Source: Bacteroidota bacterium
Lineage (GTDB): Bacteria; Bacteroidota; Bacteroidia; Bacteroidales; GCA-2748055
Length of the DNA: 45,759 bases
Direction: 5' to 3'
Assembly: GCA_020047715.1 (NCBI GenBank)
Contig: JAIFNN010000092.1
Coordinates: 1 to 45,759, forward strand
Shown here: piece after piece, positions 18,110 to 25,710 of the stretch
Layout of the letters: the number at the start of each line of letters is the position of its first letter
How positions within the stretch are numbered: position 1 is the first letter of the stretch
Notes under the pieces: generated by a model
Database searches by the model: none
Told to the model about the DNA's origin: nothing
What the model saw: the letters and a program-made list of their open reading frames with translations, nothing else
Translations under genes and position numbers: made by a program

Positions 18110-19669
18110 TCACAAGGCTCTCAGGCGATACATCAACTTGTAGTTTTCGGGAGAGAACTTTAGCCCCCTATTCAGGTATGTGCGTGCAACAGCTTTATTG
18201 TTACGTTTAAAATGATATACAGCAGCAGCTGAGTAGGCGTCGCCAACTTTCTCATAATGAATGCTGATCCCTGGGTGCAGATAGAACAAGTTTTCGAACT
18301 TCTTCAATAAAACTTCTCCTTCCACAGGTTGGTCAAAATCAAACTTCTCTTCACCTAGCTGAAGGTATCCAAGCATCTGAAGGCTAATAAAGGATTCGTT
18401 GGTTTGCATAACCGGAAATCGCATTTCAAATTCCTCAATCGACCTAACGATCTCCTGGTTTGAGGCGGATGAAAAGGTAAAGGCAAGGCTCTGCACACAG
18501 TAAGCTTGAACTTCCAGATCATCAGGCTCAACAGAAAGTGCTTTTTCAAAATAGATAAGGGCCTCTTTAACGCGGAAGGATGACAGCAACAACCTTCCTT
18601 TTTGGAAGTAGTATTCTTTTTCGATGGAAATGCGAACATCGGGCATTTCGATCTCATCCATAAGAAAGAAATAAAACTGATCGTAAAGAGCATTCTGCGA
18701 TCTTTCCAGCAGAACTTTATCGGTAAGGTTTCTGAATTCAAGCAGAATCATTTCGGTCTCTATGTCTTTTCCGGCAAACCTTGATGCGAATACGAGATAT
18801 GAGGCATCCCGAATATCGTTATAATCGGCTTCGGTAATACACCACGATAAAAGAAATAACATTACCGTCGAAACTCTGTCGGAAGGGTAGAGATAATAAG
18901 CTTTTTGAACTTGCTGAAATGCGCAGGCGTAATTGCGTTTGCCAAAGTTGTAAAACGCATCATTCATATATTGCAATCCGGCAAGCTCCCTCATCCCAAT
19001 GCTCGAATCAGGAAAATAATACTTGTTAAAGATATCATCCACCGAAACGCTGCTTGCTTCTTCTTTGCTAATCTTTTTGGCAAATACCAGATAATTAACA
19101 AATTGCGCTTTAAGCTTCGCATCGAAATATTGAAAACCAAAAATCGGATCGGTGGTTTCGACTTTTATCTGCAGGCTTCCGGGAAAAGCAACAGGATGAA
19201 CATGATTCGCGCTCTCTTTAAACTCAAAACTCACTCCGAGGTTAGAAAAAACGAAACCGTAAAAAGCCGATGCTGTAAGACAATTAAAATTTCCTGAGGA
19301 AAGAACCTCAGGAAATAGAGTTTCTTCCTTGTATTGTTTAAGCACGTCGCCATTTATAAGCTCATAGACTCTTTCAATTTTTTTCTCGTCTTTTAGCTTT
19401 TCGAATTTTTTCTGACTGATTTTTTCTGTTTCCTGATGTATTTTGTTGGAAATCTGATCCCGCAATTCTCTGCCAGCTGATGGAGAAACAGCAAGAAAAA
19501 GGCTAAGATAATCGATGGAGTCTTTCTTAACCCCTGCGAATGTCTCCTCTTCAAACTCCGAAGTAAACGTCAAATCATCAAAGCTCACCAGCGCAGGACT
19601 TTGCGCAAAAGAATTGATACTTAAAACGGCAATTACGAAAATCAAACAAATAGGGCGAGGTAGGATCAT
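18110..19669 (-). CDS. Secreted transglutaminase-like and TPR protein
   Basis: The 519 aa protein has a signal peptide (MILPRPICLIFVIAVLSINS, cleavage near FAQS). Residues about 125-175 match the papain-like transglutaminase core: FNCLTASAFYGFVFSNLGV with the nucleophile Cys near 129, NHVHPVAF with the His near 155, and TTDPIFGF with the Asp near 173. The remainder is helical, with tetratricopeptide-like repeats, clearest at LLSSFRVKEALIYFEKALSVEPDDLEVQAY and AVARTYLNRGLKFSPENYKLMY. Such proteins are probably periplasmic peptidases or amidases, or non-catalytic scaffolds; the substrate is unknown. It follows tolC by 30 bases but has a strong promoter of its own inside the tolC 3' end, so it can be expressed independently of the efflux operon. 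Confidence 0.82.
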   Translation of the reverse strand: MILPRPICLIFVIAVLSINSFAQSPALVSFDDLTFTSEFEEETFAGVKKDSIDYLSLFLAVSPSAGRELRDQISNKIHQETEKISQKKFEKLKDEKKIERVYELINGDVLKQYKEETLFPEVLSSGNFNCLTASAFYGFVFSNLGVSFEFKESANHVHPVAFPGSLQIKVETTDPIFGFQYFDAKLKAQFVNYLVFAKKISKEEASSVSVDDIFNKYYFPDSSIGMRELAGLQYMNDAFYNFGKRNYACAFQQVQKAYYLYPSDRVSTVMLFLLSWCITEADYNDIRDASYLVFASRFAGKDIETEMILLEFRNLTDKVLLERSQNALYDQFYFFLMDEIEMPDVRISIEKEYYFQKGRLLLSSFRVKEALIYFEKALSVEPDDLEVQAYCVQSLAFTFSSASNQEIVRSIEEFEMRFPVMQTNESFISLQMLGYLQLGEEKFDFDQPVEGEVLLKKFENLFYLHPGISIHYEKVGDAYSAAAVYHFKRNNKAVARTYLNRGLKFSPENYKLMYRLRAL

Positions 19670-19689
19670 TTCTGTATACTCTTTGATCC

Positions 19690-19720
19690 CAAATTTACAT
19701 TATCTAATCAAGTTGTCAAA
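19690..19720 (-). promoter_or_regulatory. Promoter of the transglutaminase-like gene, complete -33 and -7
   Basis: On the minus strand TTTG (19720-19717), a 19-base spacer and TAAATTTG (19697-19690) match the Bacteroidota consensus TTTG-N19-21-TAnnTTTG exactly. The start of transcription would fall about 15 bases before the ATG at 19669. The -33 half lies in the last codons of tolC. Confidence 0.65.
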
Positions 19721-21202
19721 CTCTTCTGACAAGGTTTGGTTATTTATCCAGTCGAAAAGTGTTAATGATCGCATATTGAAGAAGTAATTCCAATAATTTC
19801 TCAGGGCTTCGATATAAGCTCGTGTTGCTATATCCTTCTCCTGAAGAGCTACATTGAGGTCAAGAACACTGATCTTCCCGATTAGGAACCGCTGTTTTGT
19901 GACCTCGTAGCGCAATCGGGCAATTGTGTCGGCTTTGGCGGCGATAACCAGCTGGTCGTCCTGAAGGTTAAACTGCATTACCTGCAGCAGCACTTCCTGC
20001 TCGAAGTCCATCTCAGCCTGAGCAACATTGGTTTTAACAACTTCCTGGGCCGACTGCGCCATTTTGTATTTTCCGCGGGCTAGTCCCCAGTCCATCAGAG
20101 GAATTTCAATACCCAATCTCACCCTTTCCTGCTGCTGGGGGTTTACATAGAGTCCATCGAATTTATCTCCTCGTTGACTTAGACCGAAACTTGCAAAAAG
20201 ATCGGCATTCAGGCCTTTTTCGGCTTTGGAAAGCGATACGCTCTGACGGGCCTCAATAAGCTGTCTTTGACGTGAAAGCACATCCGGATTGTTTTTCCGG
20301 GCTTCCTCCAGAGCTTTTATGAGCTGCACCTCATTATCCGGGATTTCTTCGGGGATGATAAGTGCAATATCCTGATCCTGGTTGAATCCCAGGAAAGAAT
20401 TAAGCTGAAACTTCCGGATGGCGAGATCAATTTTAGCCTCGTTAAGTGATGTGCCTGCATTGAGCATTGAAAGTTCCATCTGAAGAAGTTCGTTCTCAGC
20501 GATGGTGCCCAACTGGTATCTTCCCCTGGCAATTTTATATAGGGTGTCGGCATTCGAGTAATTCTGGTTGGAAATCTCAAGATTCTTCTGTGCAAGGGCA
20601 AGGTCGAAGAAATAGTTTACCGCCCGCAGCGACACCCGTTCAAGGGCATTGATATAATCCTTCTTGGATTCCTCGTATTTCAGGGGTTCGATAAGTTTCT
20701 CCCATTTCATCCGGTTGTAACCGTTGATTGGTTGCCTAAAACCAATGTTTATAGGATTGGTAAGATAGGATGTACCCCCATCCTCGGTAAGAAAATCGAT
20801 TCTCTGGAGGTCCGAGCTCATATAGATATTTCCCCCGGTAAAAGGGATGTTCTGGTTAAGTTCAAGGCTTCCCATTGTTCCTATCTGCTTTCGCTCAGCA
20901 AAGATGTCACCTTCTTCAAGAGAGATTTTTTCAATGCTCCGATTCAGGTCGGGCAGGGTTGCGCTCATCGACAAGTTAGGCAAATATCCTGCCTTATAGG
21001 AACGGTACTCCCAATAGCTTGCACGGAACTGGTGCCTGGCGGTAACGGCCATAGGCGATTGGCTGCGGGCTGTAGCGATGACCTGCTCAAAACTCATCTC
21101 CCGCCTGTTGTTGATCTTTGCCGAGTCTGATTGAGCAACCAGCAAAAGCGAATTGCCGACAAAGCATAAACCAATAAGGCAATAAAATATTTTTCTATTC
21201 AT
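19700..21202 (-). CDS. TolC-family outer-membrane efflux channel
   Basis: This protein forms the outer-membrane channel of the tripartite efflux system encoded just upstream. From the ATG at 21202 it is 500 aa, with signal peptide MNRKIFYCLIGLCFVGNSLLLVAQ; the ORF-track start adds 31 non-signal residues. Two helical-hairpin halves of the TolC/OEP fold are visible: SFEQVIATARSQSPMAV with RASYWEYRSYKAGYLPNLS, then RQRQLIEARQSVSLSKAEKG and ERVRLGIEIPLMDWGLARGK. Long alpha segments follow each half. The start overlaps the permease gene's end by 8 bases, so the genes are translationally coupled. Family assignment is firm; the exported substrate is unknown. Confidence 0.92.
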   Translation of the reverse strand: MNRKIFYCLIGLCFVGNSLLLVAQSDSAKINNRREMSFEQVIATARSQSPMAVTARHQFRASYWEYRSYKAGYLPNLSMSATLPDLNRSIEKISLEEGDIFAERKQIGTMGSLELNQNIPFTGGNIYMSSDLQRIDFLTEDGGTSYLTNPINIGFRQPINGYNRMKWEKLIEPLKYEESKKDYINALERVSLRAVNYFFDLALAQKNLEISNQNYSNADTLYKIARGRYQLGTIAENELLQMELSMLNAGTSLNEAKIDLAIRKFQLNSFLGFNQDQDIALIIPEEIPDNEVQLIKALEEARKNNPDVLSRQRQLIEARQSVSLSKAEKGLNADLFASFGLSQRGDKFDGLYVNPQQQERVRLGIEIPLMDWGLARGKYKMAQSAQEVVKTNVAQAEMDFEQEVLLQVMQFNLQDDQLVIAAKADTIARLRYEVTKQRFLIGKISVLDLNVALQEKDIATRAYIEALRNYWNYFFNMRSLTLFDWINNQTLSEEFDNLIR

Positions 21203-22550
21203 ATCTGAGTGATTCAATTGGGTCTTTCTCTGAGGCTCTTTTAGCCGGAGAATAGCCAAAAACAATTCCAACCGATGCGGAAACACAGAAAGCAATCAGC
21301 ACTGAAAATGGGGATATTATTGTAAGGATATCAGCAAACTCGGTTATTAGTTTTGCTCCCACGATACCCAGAACAACCCCGATCAGACCTCCGGAAACGC
21401 TAATCAGAACAGCCTCTGAGAGGAATTGCACAACGATATCCTTTTTTCTGGCACCGATGGCAAGCCGGGTACCAATTTCTTTTATTCGCTCCATTACTGT
21501 TGCAAACATAATATTCATAATACCAATCCCCCCTACCAAAAGAGAGATACTGGCAATAGCCCCAAGTACGATGTTGAACACATCCTTGGTACGCTGTTCC
21601 TGTTTAAGAAGTAATTCAGGAACCGTGATCTCGAAATCTTTAACTTCCTGGTGCCTTCGAAGAAACATCCTGCTAAGCACCTCGGTGGATGGTGTTAATT
21701 CTTTCGAATCGTTGACCTGCACAATAATCCGGTCAAGTTGATTGTAGTTTGAAGAAGTGTTTTGGTTTGCGGTTGTGGAGATTGAAAAACTGAAGTTGCC
21801 CATCATTGTGGTTTGGGTGGATTTCAACCTTGATGACACCAAGGCTCTGTTCTGAAACCGAAGCAGCATGGTCTTTACCGGAACGTAAACGTTATCGTTC
21901 ATAACATTCACGCCTGTGTTTTCAAACCTTGTGAGTTTAATGTTGTTCTTCTCAAGAACCCCGATAACCCTTAGCCAGACCTGGTCGAACTTGATAAACT
22001 GTCCCACCGGGTTTTGCCTTGGAAAGAATTTTACAGCAATATTTGAACCGATAACACATACAGGAATGCCTTTCTCCTCATGATAATCGTTAAAGAAAAG
22101 TCCACTTTCGAGCTGGAGATTGAAAATATCAAAGTACTCGTTCGAAACGCCGAGAAGCTTGGCTGTTTCCCTCTTTCCGTGTTGCATAACGTATGAGTTT
22201 AGCGAGACCTCCGGGCTTATACGGTGAACCGTTGTCAGTACCTCTTTGATCGCGTCAACATCAGCCAAATTAAGACCGGGTGAAAATTTGGACTTCTCCT
22301 TGTCGTTTGCGGCAGATTCCGAGCCGGAATTCCCATCGGCAGGTTCAACAATAGGAGTAATCATGATATTGTTTACCCCAACCATCTTAATCTGCTCGAG
22401 GATTTCCTGTTGAGCGCCGTTTCCGATGGCAAGCATGCTGATAACTGCTGCCACCCCGAAAATAATCCCAAGGCCTGTAAGCAGGCTGCGAAACTTGTTT
22501 CCAAGGATTGATTCAACAGCAATTACGATATCATGAAAATAGCGACTCAT
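21195..22550 (-). CDS. MacB-type ABC transporter permease without ATPase domain
   Basis: The 451 aa inner-membrane protein has one N-terminal membrane helix (LTGLGIIFGVAAVISMLAIG), a periplasmic MacB_PCD domain of about 230 residues, and a C-terminal FtsX core of three helices (VLGAIASISLLVGGIGIMNIMF with the MERIKEIGTRLAIGARKKDI coupling region, then two more). Family members move substrates from the periplasm to a TolC channel with power from a LolD-like ATPase, usually fused to the N-terminus (MacB) or encoded next door. Here neither is present. The gene starts with a 4-base ATGA overlap with the adaptor and overlaps tolC by 8 bases. The ATPase must come from elsewhere, perhaps the lolD-like gene 10 kb away. 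Confidence 0.92.
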   Translation of the reverse strand: MSRYFHDIVIAVESILGNKFRSLLTGLGIIFGVAAVISMLAIGNGAQQEILEQIKMVGVNNIMITPIVEPADGNSGSESAANDKEKSKFSPGLNLADVDAIKEVLTTVHRISPEVSLNSYVMQHGKRETAKLLGVSNEYFDIFNLQLESGLFFNDYHEEKGIPVCVIGSNIAVKFFPRQNPVGQFIKFDQVWLRVIGVLEKNNIKLTRFENTGVNVMNDNVYVPVKTMLLRFQNRALVSSRLKSTQTTMMGNFSFSISTTANQNTSSNYNQLDRIIVQVNDSKELTPSTEVLSRMFLRRHQEVKDFEITVPELLLKQEQRTKDVFNIVLGAIASISLLVGGIGIMNIMFATVMERIKEIGTRLAIGARKKDIVVQFLSEAVLISVSGGLIGVVLGIVGAKLITEFADILTIISPFSVLIAFCVSASVGIVFGYSPAKRASEKDPIESLRYE

Positions 22551-23935
22551 TGGTTTCTCTGTCTTTTTCCTTGTTGACCCGGACCTCGGGCTCCTTCCCT
22601 GCTTCCTTGTTTAGTCTCTTTATCGGGCTTTTCTTTCATTTCTTCCATTTTGCTGGCTTCCTCAGCTTTCCTGGCTTTGATAACATCCATTAGCTCAAGT
22701 CCGGAATACTTAAACTTTTCAGGTTCATTGGGAATGGAAATATATATCTCTTCTCCCGGTTCAAGACCTTGTTCAACGATTATAGAATTTTCGTTGGACT
22801 CACCCAGAAGAATAACTTTTTTCTGCCCTTTTACGGTATATACAAATGTGAGGCTATCATTTGTATGAATGGTTTCAAGGGGGATAAACATAACATCCGG
22901 GAATTCAATGGTCACAATCCTGTTACTGGTGGTCATGGAAGGTCTTAGGATGGGATCTTTTTCAAACAGCTCGATTTTCACTTCGAAAACCTTTGCGTCG
23001 GTATTTGGAAGCTGCTCTCCAATATTGGCAACCTCGGTAATGATGCCTGTATATTTTTTCTCCGGAAAAGCATCCACTCCGATCATTACTTTCTGTCCAA
23101 CCTTAACTTTGGAAATATCAATTTCATTGACATAGGTGCGGGAGACCAATGTGGAAAGATCGGGTAATTCAGCAACTGTGAGATCCCATGTGTTTATCTC
23201 GGATCCAACAGTTCGTTTTTGTCCGTCCCACTCCCTCTTGTAGATAACCATTCCTGATGCCGGAGCACGAATATCAAAACTGTTCAACACAGCTTCCATC
23301 TCATGCTTCCTGCGGGTTTCTTTTGAAAGGTTAATACTTACCTCTGTCATTTGGGCCTGGTATTGAGCTACCTTAAGCTCATAGTTTTTCATTGCCTGTT
23401 CATATGCTCTCTGGGCCTTGTCGAGGTTAATCTGAGCCTGACGAATCGTTGCCGGGGGTTCGTATTTCGACTGTTCCAGGGCGATTGTTGTTTCTTCCAT
23501 ATTAAACTTCAGGTTAATAAGGTCGTCGCGAAGCTGCCGAAGCTGAATAGTTGTATCCAGTTGTGTCTTAATAAACTGCGACTGGTCCTTCTCGAGTTCA
23601 TCAATCATATCCTTCAGGCTGTTATCGGCTTCCGAACGGTCGAGGGTAGCAACCCAATCGCCTGAATCAACAACGGTACCTTCGGGGATAAGACTTTGGA
23701 TCTTAACTGAGCGTATCCTGAGATTCTGACTTCTGAGGTCGGAAGGGCCCCGGATTTCCGTCGAATTTCGCGCTCTCAACTCCCCTGTGACAGCCACCAC
23801 GATTTCAAAATTGCCTTTTTGGACCTTGGAGGTTAGTTTAACCGCTGCCTCACCATCGGGAACCATTGAATATATTATAATAGCAATAACTACCACTGCC
23901 AGAATAATCAATGGGATTAGAATTTTTTTCTTCAT
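22547..23935 (-). CDS. Periplasmic adaptor (HlyD/MacA-type) of an efflux system
   Basis: The adaptor links the inner-membrane permease to the TolC channel. The 462 aa protein starts MKKKILIPLIILAVVVIAIIIYSM, a single N-terminal membrane anchor. Then come the lipoyl/barrel half (KGNFEIVVAVTGELRAR), a long alpha-hairpin (residues about 120-225, EQAMKNYELKVAQYQAQM), the second lipoyl segment (FDIRAPASGMVIYKREWDGQ), and beta-barrel and membrane-proximal domains. An unusual charged tail of about 45 residues ends SREGARGPGQQGKRQRNQ. Operon order is adaptor, permease, tolC, with overlaps at both junctions. The tail overlaps the permease start and could be a spacer or simply relaxed sequence. Confidence 0.92.
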   Translation of the reverse strand: MKKKILIPLIILAVVVIAIIIYSMVPDGEAAVKLTSKVQKGNFEIVVAVTGELRARNSTEIRGPSDLRSQNLRIRSVKIQSLIPEGTVVDSGDWVATLDRSEADNSLKDMIDELEKDQSQFIKTQLDTTIQLRQLRDDLINLKFNMEETTIALEQSKYEPPATIRQAQINLDKAQRAYEQAMKNYELKVAQYQAQMTEVSINLSKETRRKHEMEAVLNSFDIRAPASGMVIYKREWDGQKRTVGSEINTWDLTVAELPDLSTLVSRTYVNEIDISKVKVGQKVMIGVDAFPEKKYTGIITEVANIGEQLPNTDAKVFEVKIELFEKDPILRPSMTTSNRIVTIEFPDVMFIPLETIHTNDSLTFVYTVKGQKKVILLGESNENSIIVEQGLEPGEEIYISIPNEPEKFKYSGLELMDVIKARKAEEASKMEEMKEKPDKETKQGSREGARGPGQQGKRQRNQ

Positions 23936-24044
23936 TAAAAATAACTGTATTAAATATACATGCGTTTCACTGAAAATTCATCCTTCATTTCCAGCCAAAA
24001 CATCCAACAACAATTTAGACAACGTAGAAACCTAAATTATTCGT

Positions 24045-25424
24045 CTATTTTTTTAAAAAATTAATAATACTCAATGCAAGATTATCTGCTTCCTCCTGAG
24101 TTTTAGCTTCTGCGTATATACGAATAATGGGTTCTGTATTGGATTTGCGGAGATGTACCCATCCATTTTCAAAGTCTATTTTTATTCCGTCGCGTGTGTC
24201 GATTTTTTCACTCCGATAGTATTCTTTTACGGATTCGAGCAATTCATCAACATTCACATCGGCTGATAAATCCGCTTTGTTTTTGGAAATGACGTACCGG
24301 GGGTAGGTTGAGCGCAATTCGCTGCATTTCATTTTCTTTTCGGCAAGAAGGCTAAGAAACAGGGCAACTCCAACAAGTGAATCCCTGCCATAATGGGCCT
24401 CAGGGTAAATAACTCCCCCATTACCTTCGCCACCAATGACGCAGTTGTTGCCTTTCATTACTTTCACAACGTTCACCTCCCCAACAGCGGCTGAAAAGTA
24501 TTGCTGAGATCTTGCCACTGTTATATCCCTTAGTGCCCGGGAAGATGACAGGTTGGAGGAAGTGTTTCCAGGAGTGTGCGACAGAACATAATCGGCAACG
24601 GCAACAAGCGTGTATTCTTCGCCAAACATGGTCCCGTCTTCGCAAACGATGGCCAGTCGATCCACGTCGGGATCAACCACAAAGCCAAGATCGGCTTTTT
24701 TCTCTTTTACCAGCTTTGAGATTTCCTGAAGGTTCTCAGGCAGTGGTTCAGGATTATGAGGGAAAAGACCATTGGGTTCGCAGTAAAGCTCATAAACAAC
24801 CTCCACGCCAAGTGCTTTGAGAAGCTGAGGAATAACCATTCCCCCTACTGAATTGACACAATCGACGGCTACCTTAAAATTGGCTTTCTTAATTGCGTCA
24901 GTGTTAACCAGCTTTAAACTAAGAACCTGGTCGATATGAATCTTCCCGTAAGATGTTATATTAATTTGTTTACCGAGTTTTTCAACGGGAACATAGCTGT
25001 ATTCATCACTTTGAGTATGCGAAATTATTATCTGTCCATCGGCAGCCGACAGAAACTCGCCGTTCTGATCCAGCAATTTGAGGGCGTTCCATTGACCCGG
25101 ATTGTGGCTGGCAGTAATGATTATACCGCCTTGGGCCTTTTCGCGCGTCACGGCAATTTCGACGGTTGGGGTGGTAGCAAGTCCAAGACAGATCACATCC
25201 ACACCCATTCCCTGCAGGCTGCCGGAAACAATCTTCTCCACCATTTCGCCTGAAACACGCGCATCGCGGCCCAGAACAACCTTGAGCTTTCCGGAAGGAT
25301 TACGGTCGGTAAGCCAGCGCGCATAAGCCGAGGAGAATTTCACAATGTCGAGAGGGGTCAGACCTTCATCGGGTTTCCCTCCTATGGTACCGCGTATGCC
25401 GGAGATCGATTTTATAAGTGTCAT
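24045..25424 (-). CDS. glmM: Phosphoglucosamine mutase (phosphohexomutase family)
   Basis: The enzyme converts glucosamine-6-phosphate to glucosamine-1-phosphate for cell-wall UDP-GlcNAc. The 459 aa protein starts MTLIKSISGIRGTIGGKPDE and has all four alpha-phosphohexomutase signatures: active-site Ser in TASHNPGQWNALK (near residue 104), metal loop DPDVDRLAIV (near 252), sugar loop GEGNGGVIYPE (near 335) and phosphate-binding RKSNTEPIIRIYAEA (near 425). The GEGNGGV sugar loop is typical of the Bacteroidota/archaeal-like branch, where annotations shift between GlmM and phosphomannomutase or phosphoglucomutase. Substrate choice is thus likely but not certain. The gene is divergent from rluB and has its own promoter element. 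Confidence 0.92.
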   Translation of the reverse strand: MTLIKSISGIRGTIGGKPDEGLTPLDIVKFSSAYARWLTDRNPSGKLKVVLGRDARVSGEMVEKIVSGSLQGMGVDVICLGLATTPTVEIAVTREKAQGGIIITASHNPGQWNALKLLDQNGEFLSAADGQIIISHTQSDEYSYVPVEKLGKQINITSYGKIHIDQVLSLKLVNTDAIKKANFKVAVDCVNSVGGMVIPQLLKALGVEVVYELYCEPNGLFPHNPEPLPENLQEISKLVKEKKADLGFVVDPDVDRLAIVCEDGTMFGEEYTLVAVADYVLSHTPGNTSSNLSSSRALRDITVARSQQYFSAAVGEVNVVKVMKGNNCVIGGEGNGGVIYPEAHYGRDSLVGVALFLSLLAEKKMKCSELRSTYPRYVISKNKADLSADVNVDELLESVKEYYRSEKIDTRDGIKIDFENGWVHLRKSNTEPIIRIYAEAKTQEEADNLALSIINFLKK

Positions 25425-25469
25425 GGATTAGAAAGTTTTGATGATAAGCTATTTGGAAATGATACCTTG

Positions 25470-25477
25470 CAAAGGTA
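25470..25477 (-). promoter_or_regulatory. Putative -7 element of the glmM promoter
   Basis: The minus strand reads TACCTTTG, a TAnnTTTG match 45 bases upstream of the glmM ATG. No -33 TTTG is present at the normal spacing. Confidence 0.45.
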
Positions 25478-25601
25478 ACAAAAAAGCTTATTAGTTAATT
25501 TCTGAAGCGTTTAAGAAATCAACAACCAAAAACAAGACTATTGTCTGAACGTTTTAATCCGAATTCAAAATAATCAACCTAATAATAAATAAGATAATGT
25601 A

Positions 25602-25627
25602 TTTGCCGATAAATTAACTTAACTTTG
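25602..25627 (+). promoter_or_regulatory. Putative promoter of the rluB-era-der operon
   Basis: TTTG at 25602-25605 and TAACTTTG at 25620-25627 fit the Bacteroidota consensus, but with a short 14-base spacer. A start just downstream, near 25632, would place both tandem hairpins (25641-25681) at the very 5' end of the transcript. Confidence 0.4.
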
Positions 25628-25640
25628 CATCCGTTCGATT

Positions 25641-25681
25641 GACGAAGTGATTCGTCCTGAACTGAAGCGAAGTGATTCGCT
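25641..25681 (+). promoter_or_regulatory. Two tandem GNRA-loop hairpins in the rluB leader
   Basis: GACGAA-GTGA-TTCGTC (25641-25656) and AGCGAA-GTGA-TTCGCT (25666-25681) are perfect 6-pair stems with the same GTGA loop, a GNRA tetraloop in RNA. They share the core CGAAGTGATTCG and are separated by 9 bases. The outer base pairs differ between copies, and both remain paired. No T-tract follows, so they are not terminators. Confidence 0.6.
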
Positions 25682-25710
25682 ATGAATAATTAATAATAGT
25701 AAAATAAAAA

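Noticed and set aside
25641-25681. Tandem hairpins as a terminator of an upstream transcript
   Set aside because: No T-run follows either stem, and the upstream gene is divergent, so no transcript from the left would end here.
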